Source: Linyphia triangularis
Taxonomy: Eukaryota; Arthropoda; Arachnida; Araneae; Linyphiidae
Reading direction: 5' to 3'
Assembly: GCA_963978545.1 (NCBI GenBank)
Contig: OZ021721.1
Location: 43,100,785 to 43,164,784 of the forward strand
Length of the DNA: 64,000 nucleotides
Shown: positions 1 to 11,339 of the stretch, piece by piece
Position numbering within the stretch: the stretch's first letter is position 1
How the letters are laid out: every line of letters starts with the position of its first letter
Notes under the pieces: model-generated
Told to the model about the DNA's origin: nothing
The model's database searches: none
Seen by the model: the letters and a program-made list of their open reading frames with translations, nothing else
Program-made: the position numbers and the translations under genes

Positions 1-1960
1 CCCCATATCACCAGAAAATTTACAATTCAAAATTTACTCAAGCTCCAGTTTTCCTTATGAAAACAAAATATATTCTCAAAGACAAATTTACTTAATTTTA
101 CAGTAATTTGTAAATTCTTTTGAAGAGAATTTGAAGATTCTCAAAGTAATGGAAAGAAAACAAAACAAATATGCCATTCTCTTCGCATAATAACATTCTG
201 TGCTAGAATAACATTCAAATCAGATATTTAATTAGAAATAACTGTTGTGAATTTGTGATGCTTCAAAGCAGCTTGTTATGAAGATAGCAATTATTCAGGT
301 GTCAGAGTGAAACGTGCATATCCGGAAATTGAAAGTTCACTTAACATTAAATGAGCTTTTAAATACCGAAAACAATATCTGTTGTTATTCACACATTTAA
401 TATGTGAAACACATAAACGGAATTCATAAACATTTTATAGTAGGTAAAAGAGAGTATTTGAAATTAAAACTAAAGCTTTAATTAAACACATTCTCAATAT
501 TAGTTTATTTAAATTTAAAAGTAGAAGTGTATTTACCTTAATAATTTATTGCTAATAATCGCATACAAAATTTTTACCATTTTCGACGCCGTGCAGATGT
601 TCTTAAAATGTTAAACACTTTGATTGCAACGACTACTTCAAACGAATACTAAATGTAATGTTTCGAAGTCTTATCTATATTTTACTATTTTTGAATTTTT
701 AATTAGTGGTAGGTAAATATAAAATGGCAGGTCAGGAATATTGATATTTCATCTACCAAGATATGCCCCAGTGTGTCTAATAACTGACCTACCTCTTTTA
801 AACGCAAATAATTAAAATAAGATTGGAGATAGTAATGCCGTTTGCTGTAATGGTAATAGAAAAATAGTTAGTTTTGAAAACTACAGTGGTTTTGCCGATT
901 AGTTTTTATCTCAAAACTATGTGTTTATAATTCAAGTTCAACATGGGGCAATCGTTTATTGAACATCTTTTAAATGTAATTAAAGCAAAAATAGTACTTT
1001 AAAACAACTTTTAAAAATTTTCTGACCAATCCAATAAGTTATTTTTCGAACAGGTTAAGTTCACTTACCCGTATAATAATTATTTTGATTTGTTTGAAAA
1101 ATGACGAACGTGATTTATAATTATATTCACGCACTACTATAAAATAATGAGTTTTATAGAACGAGTTCTTCGATAGCAACTATTAACGTTAAATGCATTA
1201 TCTAAATATAAAGGTTTTTTTAATATAAACTAAGTATGAAATAATTTTTATTGCTTGTCAGAATTCTTGTTAGTACTTTACCTTCATACAAATTGCCATT
1301 TTGAATACTCTTTTTATATAAAAAGCTGTAGTGAAGCATAATATGTGTCTTTATCGTTTTTGTGAATATATTACCCTAAGGATTTAACTTATTAAAGAAC
1401 TTTATTTGCTCATTCGAACAGTTTTTTTATAATGTCATTAATTACTTTAAGGGAAGGATATTTACTTAAAGAATTACAATATCCTATTGATGTCACTATT
1501 TACTCAGTATATAATACCAGAAGGAGTATTGTTCGTTACCTATAATTAATTATTTTTCAGTAACTGGTAAATATAATTTAAAACCTTCACTTTGAACATT
1601 GTCTCTCTTTCTACTATGAAACAGGAACCAGTAGCAAAAGAATTATCAATAGTGTTAATTTTCACATGGTTTGAGTTGCAAGATTGATTTCTTTGAGCTA
1701 AGTTAATTATGTTCATACCCACATCTTCACTTTTTTGAAGTTTAGTTTCTTTTTCACAGAAGCGATTGCAATTTTACTTACAAAATTATACTAACGTTGT
1801 TACGTAGCTATACAAAGCAGAGAAAAAAAAAGTGAAAAGGAAGTTTTTCAAAGCCGACGTCCTTACAAAATGAAACAGAAAATTAAAAAATCTCTCCCCG
1901 CTCTCCCCACAAAAAAGTCTTTTGCCGCTTCAAATCAATAGCTCCCCACTTTTTCCTTTA
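1..1960. other. AT-rich intergenic DNA, nothing recognised
   Basis: No coding frame, tRNA box or paired terminal repeat was seen. Short A/T runs only. Confidence 0.5.
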
Positions 1961-1964
1961 ATCT

Positions 1965-2190
1965 TTCAGATCTCCTTATCTCTGAGGAAAAATATAGGTG
2001 AAGTTCACTCCTTCTCCTTAGATTACAATTTCTTTGTATGTTCCGGGCCAATGATGAAACCGGCATCCATTTAGAACCCAACAATGCAGCGAATGAAGCG
2101 CAATATCGAACGCTCAGGAATGAACATCTCAATGGAGGAATAAGGTACATGACAACACATTTTCCTACATTGTTACATGTTGGGTAAAGT
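1965..2190. repeat. Dispersed repeat X, copy 1
   Basis: Contains GATTACAATTTCTTTGTATG, CAATATCGAACGCTCAGGAA, TGAACATCTCAATGGAGGAA and ATGACAACACATTTTCCTAC. Collinear with 2860-3075 and 4640-4795. The minus strand is open for 86 codons (1935-2195; ends NIQRNCNLRRRSELHLYFSS), and copies 2 and 3 show similar peptides with stops (NIQRNHNLRENK; TCNDVKEFVVMFLIP). An old coding origin is possible but unproven. Confidence 0.6.
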
Positions 2191-2859
2191 AACACACTCT
2201 AATACACAGCAGTCTCACTCTAATGTACAACAGTTACCACCATTGTTAAATTTGCAAAGAGATGGTAAGTAAAAAGATAAAAGGAGCTTGATGAAAAATA
2301 GAGATCCGAGAGTAAAGAAATATCTATAGTTTAAGATTTTCAGACAATAGTAAGTTTCAAATTTGTATTACACTAGAAAGTATTATATTTAAGAGTAATT
2401 GTGATGTATCATTTTTAAATACTGTTTTAAATTTTGGAATTTTAAATTTAAATTTTAGCTTCTATTATTAAGTTGAGGAATGATGGATGAATTGGTTGGC
2501 TGTATTAGTGATTTTCTGTGCAAGAGCTACATGAAAGCTATATTGCTAGACTATGTTGGTTCTATATACCGAAATATTATTAAAGCAGGATCTTGATTGG
2601 TGAACGTATTTTAATTTTCAAATGGGGAATGCTTTCCGGGTGGTCTTTTTAATGGGAAACTGTTCATATTTGTATCGTAAATTGAAATCAACTTCATGAA
2701 GAAATGAGGATCATGACGACCAACTATCTCTAACCATTGTGAATTGGAAACTATAGTATTTTAATATGGACATTTAATTGTAATATAGGATGAGGTGAAA
2801 AAGAATTTGGAAATAACAATTTCGATAAAAATAGAAAAATCCATTTCGCACCTCTTTTT

Positions 2860-3075
2860 TACTGAGGAAAAAAGCACACAAAGTTTATTTTCTCTTAGAT
2901 TATGATTCCTTTGAATGTTCCAAGGCAATGGAAGAAATGGGCGACTGTTTAGAATCTAACAATGCAGAGAACAAATGGAAGTATCGAACGTTGAGGAATG
3001 AACATCCTGGTGAAAAATGAGATACAAGGCAGCACATTTATCTACTACATCATTGCAAGTTGGTTTCTTTATCAT
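2860..3075. repeat. Dispersed repeat X, copy 2
   Basis: GATTATGATTCCTTTGAATG, AACAATGCAGAGAA, AGTATCGAACGTTGAGGAAT, GAACATCCTGGTGAAAAATG and ACATCATTGCAAGTTGGTT align in order with copy 1. The minus-strand frame has an internal stop. Confidence 0.6.
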
Positions 3076-3442
3076 AATTATATATAATAGTTAGGAGCTT
3101 TATAATAATGTGTGAAAGGAAATGAGAATTAAACATATAAAACGAATTTGTTAATTACATTTAAAAAGTAAAATAAAAATCACTGACATTCCATGCTATT
3201 TTAATAAAAATAATGAAATAATGTATACATTTTTTTTTTGCTGTTTTATTTGCAGCTTTTCAACTTTATTCAATTGACGATTGGTCGTGTGGCTGGGTAA
3301 CAATGTTCATCGGTTACTGATTGTTATCAGTAACGTGTGGAGACGAATGTGTTGTGAAAGATTGTATCTGTTATCGCTTAAGCTTGAAAGTCGTTAATAC
3401 TAGTAGGTAACTAGTAGGTAGGTGAAGTTGGTTTTCATTAAT

Positions 3443-3535
3443 AGGTAATGTGCAGATTACCTAGGTAATTTGAGTAATGAAGTAATTTTCGGCACTTTCA
3501 CGAATCACCCTAGTTAATCTGCACATTACTTCGAT
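3443..3535. repeat. Small inverted repeat around AATGTGCAGATTA
   Basis: AGGTAATGTGCAGATTACCTAG (3443 on) and CCTAGTTAATCTGCACATTACTT (3509-3531) are inverted copies separated by about 45 bp. The first also contains TAGGTAAT repeats. It could be a worn MITE or a local hairpin. Nothing else defines it. Confidence 0.5.
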
Positions 3536-3937
3536 AATCTGATGAATAACTGATTTCTGCACTTTAGCGGTAACATAACGATTAATTTGTTAGGCTAACT
3601 GATGGAAGTTATATGAGCTTAAAATAATATGAGTATATTTTAAATTTCGGCCAGGAAGGAATATCTTACTGTTACCCTAGGGATAGTAAGTAAACCTTTG
3701 AAGTACTAATACACCATTAAAAATACAAATTGTTAGCATTATCAGAAACGAAAAAGACTGTGAAGTTTGACTAATTATACAACATTAACTTATCCATATT
3801 TCTGAAAATATTAAAATTTTTCGCGAATAGTTTAATTTTTACAGTTTTGACTTCCAATTTTTTCTTGACTCTAGGTCCGTTTATTGCAAATCAAATTTTT
3901 TGAAGATGAGGAGGCCAACACCTGAGATTAAAATTTA

Positions 3938-3970
<33 letters not shown>

Positions 3971-4339
3971 ACAGATAAGTGAAATGTATCACTTGTATTC
4001 TACTTGAGAAACTACGGAATTGTGTTCATAAGTTTTCAAAAATAGTTAAAATGTTCACCAAAATGTGGCGTTGCTTAAAGAAAAAACGATGTTTTCAAGA
4101 TAACCATAATTTCTAGCAACAACATGACACAAATACAATAATATCCTTTTGTAGTATTTGCCACATGTTCAGAACGCGTTTTTTGAAAAGTTTTTAAATA
4201 AACAGTGCCATCTATTGGTGAACTTTGTAGCTATTTTCTTAAAATTGACGGGATTAAATTTTCTAGTTTCCCAAGTAGAAAGTAGCAAATGGTATATTAC
4301 TCTTTATCTTGTTCTGTTCTTTTAAATCTATTTTTCAAA

Positions 4340-4371
4340 TGTATCCTTCCTTTTTGGGACACCCTGTATAT
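4340..4371 (-). mobile_element. Candidate DNA-transposon terminus
   Basis: Read on the minus strand this is TACAGGGTGTCCCAAAAAGG, a terminus shape common to several arthropod DNA transposons. Inward, toward 3970, lie CACCAATAGATGGCACTG and a poly-A tract. No opposite end was found, so the extent of the element is unknown. Confidence 0.4.
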
Positions 4372-4639
4372 TTGTATGAATAATTTGACGTAGAAAATGT
4401 GTTTTTCAAAATGAGTTTCGTAAAAAAAAAAAGGAATATCACATTTGCATGAATCCGTATTTATTGTGGACATATCACTATTGAAACAGATAATACAGTA
4501 AAAAATATTTCAACCTATACATTAACTTAGTCATATTTACAAAAAGGAGTGAAAAGTGAATGAAGTTAATATTAGTTAGCTTTACACACATTAAAAAATG
4601 ACTTTACCCTTTTTGAAAGCTACTTCCTTATTTCTTCGT

Positions 4640-4795
4640 AAGTTAGTCTTAACCAATGTTGAAACATTTCGAATCGAACTATTCAGTGAATGATGCAGTA
4701 TCGAGGGTGAGATGCGATGAACATCTCGATTAAGGAATCAGGAACATGACAACAAATTCCTTTACATCATTACAAGTTGGTTACTCTACAATGTT
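4640..4795. repeat. Dispersed repeat X, copy 3 (partial)
   Basis: Keeps the 3' half: GCAGTATCGAGGGTGAGATG, GATGAACATCTCGATTAAGG, AACATGACAACAAATTCCTT, TACATCATTACAAGTTGGTT. The 5' half is too diverged to place. Confidence 0.55.
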
Positions 4796-4799
4796 ACAG

Positions 4800-6540
4800 T
4801 TAGTGACGGTAACTGTCAGCCCCATAGCTCCCTGTAGACAGCTAATCACGAGAAATGAATAATTTGTTCTGCTTAAGGTAATTGAAAAGCGGTGATTCAT
4901 TAAATATTGTTTCAGGCATTGTTAAGATTTCAATTCTCAGTAGTATATAATGGAAAATGTATTCACCTATCTAGTGTGGATAGGGCTAATTTTCTTATGT
5001 TGTGTACTAGTAGACTTTTGTAAGACTGTTTAAAATTTCGTGATACTTTATTAGTTTTGCATGGAAGGATAATAAAAATACTCTTTCAATCATAAAATGA
5101 TTGTATAGTGGTTTTGAATGAATTATATTAGCTTTATTAAACTATCACTTTTGGCTTGGGATATAATGTAAAATTTGCATATACTTTATAACCATCTAAG
5201 GGAGTCAGGATTTATTTTACCGTATACATTGATTTGTAATTATTATTAAAAACAATGATTTACTCCTAATTATAAAGTATTTTCATAAGGAACTTCCTAA
5301 CTTTGAAATGAAATAATTTGGAAATGAAAATCGATTGAAGAATCGAAACAAGTAGGACGTTTATTGAGAAAGCCGAAAAAATCGAATAAAGAAGTTTAAA
5401 AAATAGTTACAAATGTTTTTAACAGGTGGCACTGCACATCATAGTCTCAGTTCGGAATTTATATAAATTGCTCAGAGGCCTGTAAATAATTTTGAAATTT
5501 CTGTATCAGGTTTTTAAGGCTTTCTCAATAAACATACCACTTTTATCGATTATTGATAGCAATAAGAATTGTATACTATAAAAATGAATTATTATTTATG
5601 AACAGTTTAAAAAGAACATGGTGTACAAAATGGTTACTCCCCTAAAAAAAAGCAAAAACATTATTTTTCTCTTAAACTTATTTAGAATAATCAGTTTTTT
5701 TAACTCAATTTCCATGTATCGATTTTACACTAGGCATACTTTCTTATATGCTGATAAAAATATAATATTCAAATATAATACTTTTCAAATAAAGTTAAAA
5801 ATTGATTAGTCATAATTATTTTCTAAATATACTTGTTTATGATAAATACATGCTCATTTCAACTCACAGGCAAATTGAATACAAGATCTACGTTGAAGCA
5901 ATTATATCTCAAATGAAATTTAATAAAATTTCTGGTAATAGGTACCGGCACTTTGATTGTTTACCAGTATAACATTATAAATGTTTTTAATGATTAAGAA
6001 ATATGATGGGAAAATTGAAAAAGCTCAAAATTCGGTTGATGTCATTTGGCATCACCTCCTCGAAAGGGATAATTTTCCAGTCCTCTCGCTGCATGTCAGT
6101 GCGTACAAAGTTAGTAGTTAGCGCTCAATTCCTAGTCGGGGACAAAATGTCTCTCTGAAAGAGCAGTAATGTAGAGTGGTCACAAAATGTGACATGCCTT
6201 TAAGGACAAATAAATTGTAAATTAACTCCTAAAACATGTTTTTTATTGTTGGATAAAAATTCTGAATTTAATACGTCCCAGCAATTGTCAAATGTCAACT
6301 CAATTGACAGCTATCTAGCATACATACACTTATTGATATTTAATGTAAACGTTAATATTGGTATCTTACAAAATGCTTTTGGGATATAAATAAGAAAGAG
6401 TATTTGAGCTGGTATTATTGAATATTAAATACTTCTGATCTTTGTTTTTGTTACCTACGAATAAACTGTAAAAATTGTCCCGCTGTTTTCTGGTTTAAGT
6501 ACTAACTCAGAGAACGTGAAAGTAAAAGGATATTTAATTA
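4800..6540. other. AT-rich DNA, nothing firm
   Basis: A 63-codon frame at 5618 is A/T-biased chance. A GC-richer patch at 6040-6200 (CATCACCTCCTCGAAAGGGA, AGTTAGCGCTCAATTCCTAG) resembles a repeat body but has no copy here. Confidence 0.4.
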
Positions 6541-6780
6541 TACCACTTCCAGCCCATTCCTCGCATTCCTAAAATCTCGTTTCATGAGTTTCTCAGCTTT
6601 ATCAGAAACTCGAAAGACATTTCAACTGTCATCGTTTTGCGTGTGGAGGAAAGTCAACAGAACTTGACAGCACGCTTCAGAGGCATATCAGGAGAGGGAC
6701 TTCACAGGTCCTTTCTAAGACTGTCAAGATTATTTGGAAGTGTGTAGGTTATAGCTTTGGCTGGTGGTTCTTGGTAAATA
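6540..6780. other. GC-richer block of unknown nature
   Basis: Base composition rises clearly above the surroundings (ACTTCCAGCCCATTCCTCGC, GTCATCGTTTTGCGTGTGGA, ATATCAGGAGAGGGACTTCA). No long frame, no copy elsewhere in the window and no tRNA boxes. It could be a non-coding exon, a promoter or an unrecognised repeat. Confidence 0.3.
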
Positions 6781-7382
6781 CAATGTGGAGCTGAAGTTTT
6801 ATATTAAATATTATCCTTGGATCTTAAAATATTTTTTTACTCTAGTGGGAATGTAACTTGAAATATTTCTGCTTATTCTAGTGTGTCGTCAAGTGTGAGA
6901 ATAGTTTTCGCAATCCTCAGAAAATCATTGTGTTTGCAGTTAGCAGAATTTATTCATTTAATTATTGAGAACGTGTTTATTTTTTGAAAAAGTACGATTT
7001 CATAAATTTATCATGTATTTTATGCCATTTAAGCTGTCGATTATTCCATTTAGTTATTTTGGTTTAGTATAAATATTTAAGATTTCAATTCACTTTTTAG
7101 TGTTTGCTATTCATTCACTTGCAAGGCTTGATTTTAGTTTTACGTACCACAAAATTAAAAAAATTGAACTAATAGAATCATTTCGATGTTTGCCTGTCAA
7201 TTTACTTGACTGTTTTCCCAAAATATTTAAATACTTGGAAATGCATGGGAACAAGTAGGATGAATTTCTTTAAACTTAGCACGTTTAGGTAATTTAGACA
7301 AACTCAAACAAATACAAATAAAGAAATATTAATTAAATTTTAAGTTTTTTAAATTAATTTTTTTTTAATTACAATTTTTAGT

Positions 7383-7697
7383 AATGAAAGAACGGTAACA
7401 TATGAGAGGATTTCATAATTTGGAGTGTTGAAAATTTTATCAACAGACCATCTAGTTTTTAGAAATTATGCACCTACTTCCTTAATTCACTTAACTTACA
7501 GATTTCAAAAAAAAAAAAAAGAAGAGAAAAAAAAAAAAAAAAAAAAAAAAGTTATAGATATTTCTCAGGGGAATTATTTTGGTTGTTAAAATTATTTAAG
7601 ATACAACGAAACAAATTTAAACGTGTTTATTTACCGAGCCTATCATAAATTGATAGTATCTAAAAAAAGTAAAAATAAGATGTGCGTTATTTTCCCT
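7383..7697 (+). repeat. First copy of a diverged direct repeat (3.2-kb spacing)
   Basis: Shares with 10612-10907 the series AATGAAAGAA-GGTA-CATATGAGA-GATTTCA, ATCAACA-A-CATCTA, TTCCTTAATTCA-TAACTTAC, a homopolymer, GAATTATTTT-GTTGT and AAATTTAAAC-T-TTTATT. The family-A SINE sits at its 3' edge. Confidence 0.65.
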
Positions 7698-7712
7698 CTC
7701 ACGGGCATATTG

Positions 7713-7885
7713 CCGACCAAAAGGTATAGTGGTTAGCGTGCTAGCTTCTAGACCGCGAGGTTGAGGGTTCGAGTTCCGTGTTCATGGGTGTTTGTAAATG
7801 TATGTTGGCTTGTCTAATGACGAATGTTTTGGAGCATTATGGCCCTCGTGTTGCTGACGGTGCCATATAATCTGAATACAACGAA
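7713..7885 (+). repeat. tRNA-derived SINE (family A), full length, with target duplication
   Basis: A tRNA-like head carries an A box (TAGTGGTTAGCG at 7727) and a B box (GGTTCGAGTTC at 7766), correctly spaced for RNA polymerase III. A body follows: CATGGGTGTTTGTAAATGTA, TTGGCTTGTCTAATGACGAA, CCCTCGTGTTGCTGACGGTG. It is bracketed by CTCACGGGCATATTG (7698-7712) and CTCGTGGGCATATTG (7886-7900), a 15-bp target duplication with two changes. Confidence 0.8.
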
Positions 7886-8111
7886 CTCGTGGGCATATTG
7901 GCTCAGTTATTTAGTCTTGGATTGCTACTCAAGTGGTTTGAATCCAATTCATAAGTTTGAAGTTGAAATGGTTTGCTACTGAACTGCGTGCAAAATTGCT
8001 GGTAATGTTTTAAAAGTGATCAAGTGAGAATATGGATGCTGAAGACTCGGTGACTGACTACTTTACCTGGAATGTAGTCTTTTTTTTTATCCTCACAGAG
8101 TTTAAAATATA

Positions 8112-8423
8112 CAAGGTGAGATTGAAAAGTAATCACTGTATTATATATTTGTAGATAAATACATCACTGTCCTTCAAAGTAGTTCCCTCCGTCTACAATG
8201 CACTTCTGACAACGTCATACAAGTTCTTGAAACTTCTGAAAAAGTCCTCCTTTGAGACTGTCTTAAGTTCCTTGGTAACAGCAGCTTGAATGTCTGAGAT
8301 GCTTGAAAATTGGTTTCCCTTCAGTGCCAATTTCAGTCGTGGAAAGAAGAAAAAATCTGCTGGCTCTAGATCAGGGGAATAAGGGGTGTGTAAAATTGGC
8401 TCTGAAAGGAAACCGATTTTCAA
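8112..8423 (-). pseudogene. Mariner transposase C-terminal fragment, minus-strand arm
   Basis: The minus strand reads HTPYSPDLEPADFFFFPRLK, then LALKGNQFSSISDIQAAVTK, ELKTVSKEDFFRSFKNLYD, followed by a one-base deletion relative to the other arm (DVVRSAL against ERCQKC). This is the mariner DD34D C-terminus with its last catalytic Asp in SPDL. Everything N-terminal is missing. The start codon at 8423 lies in the opposite arm and is an accident of the palindrome. Confidence 0.8.
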
Positions 8424-8563
8424 GCATCTCAGACATGCAAGCTGCTGTTACCAAGGAACTTAAGACAGTCTCAAAGGAGGACTTTTTCAGATGTTTCAAG
8501 AACTTGTATGAACGTTGTCAGAAGTGTTTTGTAGACAGAGGGAACTACTTCGAAGGACAGTGA
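8375..8563 (+). pseudogene. Mariner transposase C-terminal fragment, plus-strand arm
   Basis: The plus strand reads LALKGNRFSSISDMQAAVTK, then ELKTVSKEDFFRCFKNLYE, RCQKCFVDRGNYFEGQ and a stop. This is the natural C-terminus of mariner transposases, with the usual CxxC-like RCQKC. It lacks the SPDL motif kept by the other arm. Apart from length, the two arms are near copies. Confidence 0.8.
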
Positions 8564-8639
8564 TGTATTTATCTGCAAATATATAATACAGTGATTATTA
8601 TGACATCAGTCACCTTAGTTTTCGGTCTCACCTTGTATT

Positions 8640-10560
8640 AATATTTTAAGTACTACGCTCATCTAGTAGTTAAAGATCCTATTAAAGCCTTTTCATTAAC
8701 ATATTATTTCATCAGAACTCTTTCATACAATCAACGACCTCTTTTAAACTTTGGGGGATAAATAAGTTAGTTCCTAACGTAGTCAAAAGGCAATTAAGAA
8801 CTTCTGAAATAACTTAGAAAATACTTAATCATTAAGTTACGAAATATGTACCTTGATTGATTACTTCACTTTTCGATCTTATAAAATAATAACAATATAA
8901 ATATTATTACTTTTGATTGCTGCAAAATTTCATTCAACTATTTCGTTTTCAAGTTTTAATTTTTAGTGGCTACTAAATTGATGAACAGAAGCTAATTTTT
9001 AACAATGATAGTCAAATATTAATATAAATAACCATTCACAACGACTTTAAAGGTTCAGTCGACGGTGCACTGTGTTCCATCCTTAATCTTATTGAATGGT
9101 CATAAAAAAAAATGCAATTTTTTATGGCCAGCAACATGAAACATATTTGAAGAAACTAAAAAAATTATAATTATACTCAATAGTAAATCTCGTAGACTTA
9201 ATATTTGTTTGCTGAAAATTTAACTATGGGGAAATTAGAAGACAGTTGAGTAAAACATTGAAAACGCAGTTCAGAAAAATGTTTGTTGTTTCCATCTCCT
9301 ATTTAATCTTGTCACTTTAAATACGCAAAAGCAAAAAAGATAAGAAAGGAAAAAAAAAAAAAAAAAAGTCAGGGGAGTGGAATGAAACAAAATCGATTTG
9401 AGCGCGGTGAAATCTGATTTCAAAAGAGGTAAAAGTAACTCAAACGAATCTCCCAACCATCACAAAAGTCTTTCAATCAAGAAAACTAAATTTTCTTCAA
9501 CAGACTATTGGCAAATACTGGTTCCAACGAATGTAAGAGTGACTGTGTATTAAAAGAGTTTTAGATAAAATGTAACAACCAAAGAAGCAACATTAAAAAT
9601 TCAGAAACTTGTTAAGAATAGTGACGCAGTTGTCGAAAAGTTATTTTTAAAAGCTTTGTCCAGTGATTTGTATGATAGGTCCTGTAAATAAAATGCAATA
9701 TTTTCACTAAAGAATCTGTTCCTGTGTTATATGTGCGAATTATTTTTATAACGTATTTATTTCAAATTCTAGCAGTTTTAGACATAGACATAAATATAAA
9801 GAAGGAATGAATTTTTACGCTGGAAATATATTCTTAAAATGAATAGAACTTTTTAATTATTTGAAATAAATTTTCTGAAGAGACGGGTAACAGTTTGAAA
9901 GTAATTAGAAATAAAGAGAGCAGATATACGAACGGTTAAGTTAGTTTTTCAAACATTTATTTATTAAAAAAATAAATGTTTGAAATTCTTATTTCGAGGT
10001 TTTTTAATTTGAAATAAATTAAAAATAAGTGAAAGTTTTACAGTGACTGTTAAATTAAAATTCCAGTATATAAAATTCTATTATCGAAAATAAAAATAGA
10101 TTTTACTTCTTTATTGTCTTTCACTAATAACCAAACCCTTTAGACCTGGAAGTACAATTGCTCGCAGTTAAACACTAATATTTATTTACTTATACATTTT
10201 CCCCTTGATTGTATTTTTAAAAACTTTTAAAATAGAAATTCCTTACTGGAAATGTTTTGGTTTTTTAGACTTTGGTTCTTTAAGAGCTATTAGATATGAA
10301 AATACTAAAGTGTAGTCCAATAATTAGAATAGTTAATTATCAAATAATATATTGAATACCAATAATATTATAAGTAATAAATTAAAATATTTTCTCAATG
10401 ATAATGAATAGTTTTAAAACATTTATTAATTAGTAGTAGAGAAGACTGTGCGATCAGTAAAATTGTCAAAATAATTATTAAAATGAGTTACAGTCTGAAC
10501 ATTTTCAGAAAATATAAGTAAAAAATTTCCTATAAATAAGTGACAATCATTTATAATGAC
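8640..10560. other. AT-rich intergenic DNA, nothing recognised
   Basis: Contains a short palindrome AACATTTATTTATTAAAAAAATAAATGTT at about 9952-9980 (two 12-base arms) and A tracts. No gene signal. Confidence 0.4.
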
Positions 10561-10570
10561 AAAAAAAACT

Positions 10571-10595
10571 TATATATATATATATATATATATAT
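10571..10595. repeat. (TA)n microsatellite
   Basis: About 25 bp of alternating TA shortly upstream of the second copy of the 3.2-kb-spaced repeat. Confidence 0.95.
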
Positions 10596-10611
10596 TTAAA
10601 TACAGTGTTTC

Positions 10612-10907
10612 ATTCCAAATGAAAGAAAAAGGTACATATGAGAAGATTTCAATACTTGCTTCTTTAAAACTATATCAACAAAACATCTAACTGTTTATAC
10701 GTGAAATTTCCTTAATTCAGTAACTTACTGGTAATGTTTTTTTTTTTTTTTTTTTTTTAATAAGTTAAGAAGGAGACTAAAAATGGTTTTCTGGGAAATT
10801 ATTTTAGTTGTACAAAATGTTTTCAAACGAATAAATTTAAACTTATTTATTAACACAACTCATTTTAAATACCCAACATCTTAAAAAAATTAAATGCGTA
10901 TTAGCTT
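10612..10907 (+). repeat. Second copy of the 3.2-kb-spaced direct repeat
   Basis: Counterpart of 7383-7697. The homopolymer in the middle is poly-T here (10737-10758) but poly-A there, showing independent tract growth. It lacks the SINE. Confidence 0.65.
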
Positions 10908-11163
10908 TCTGCATGAGACAACTGTATTAGTTAGTAAAGTAATGAATTTCCGTTCAAAAACTACTGAAACCATTTACTATTTATAAGTATTAGTCTGAAA
11001 ACGATTTTCATTTGTAGAGACGCTCTTTCTTAGAATTTAGAGAAGGGCGTTAGAGACAAATTGAAGCTGTCAACAGAAGATTCAAATAGTAGATAAGACC
11101 GTTAGTTACTGTGGTCACGTTTCTCAACGCCCTAAATAGACGGATATACAACAGACAATCTAG

Positions 11164-11332
11164 AATCTAAGACATGTAACTAGAGTTTTCTTGGATTTGA
11201 TGTGTGTGATTAGATTGATTGTCGCGACCAGATTTGTCTGATCAGTTGACTCTAGTTCAAATAATCCAGGATTTGAGACCTGCAACTGGATTTGTCGTGG
11301 ACTGATGGGTGAGATTAAATTGATTATCCTGT
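11164..11332 (+). repeat. Two-copy tandem repeat, about 104 bp unit
   Basis: AATCTAAGACATGTAACTAG...GTGTGATTAGATTGATTGTC is repeated as GGATTTGAGACCTGCAACTG...GTGAGATTAAATTGATTATC. Divergence is moderate and no coding frame is open across both. Confidence 0.5.
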
Positions 11333-11339
11333 CTTGCTT

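Larger units (their letters stand above)
8112..8635. mobile_element. Mariner-derived foldback element: two inverted copies of a mariner 3' end
   Basis: TA dinucleotides (8110-8111, 8636-8637) flank ends beginning CAAGGTGAGA on both strands. Each arm is the terminal part of a mariner transposon. The left arm, read on the minus strand, encodes YSPDLEPADFFFFPRLKLAL and onward. The right arm, read on the plus strand, encodes LALKGNRFSSISDMQAAVTK, then ELKTVSKEDFF, KNLYERCQKC and a stop at 8561-8563. The arms match closely over about 240 bp, but the right arm keeps about 30 bp near its tip that the left lacks. The junction is near 8390 and about 50 bp are unpaired. Only the last catalytic Asp (SPDL) survives, once, so the element cannot encode transposase. 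It could have been mobilised only in trans. Confidence 0.85.

Noticed and set aside
7713..7785. Functional tRNA gene
   Set aside because: The A and B boxes are good, but the stems do not fold as a tRNA and target duplications show a retroposed SINE.
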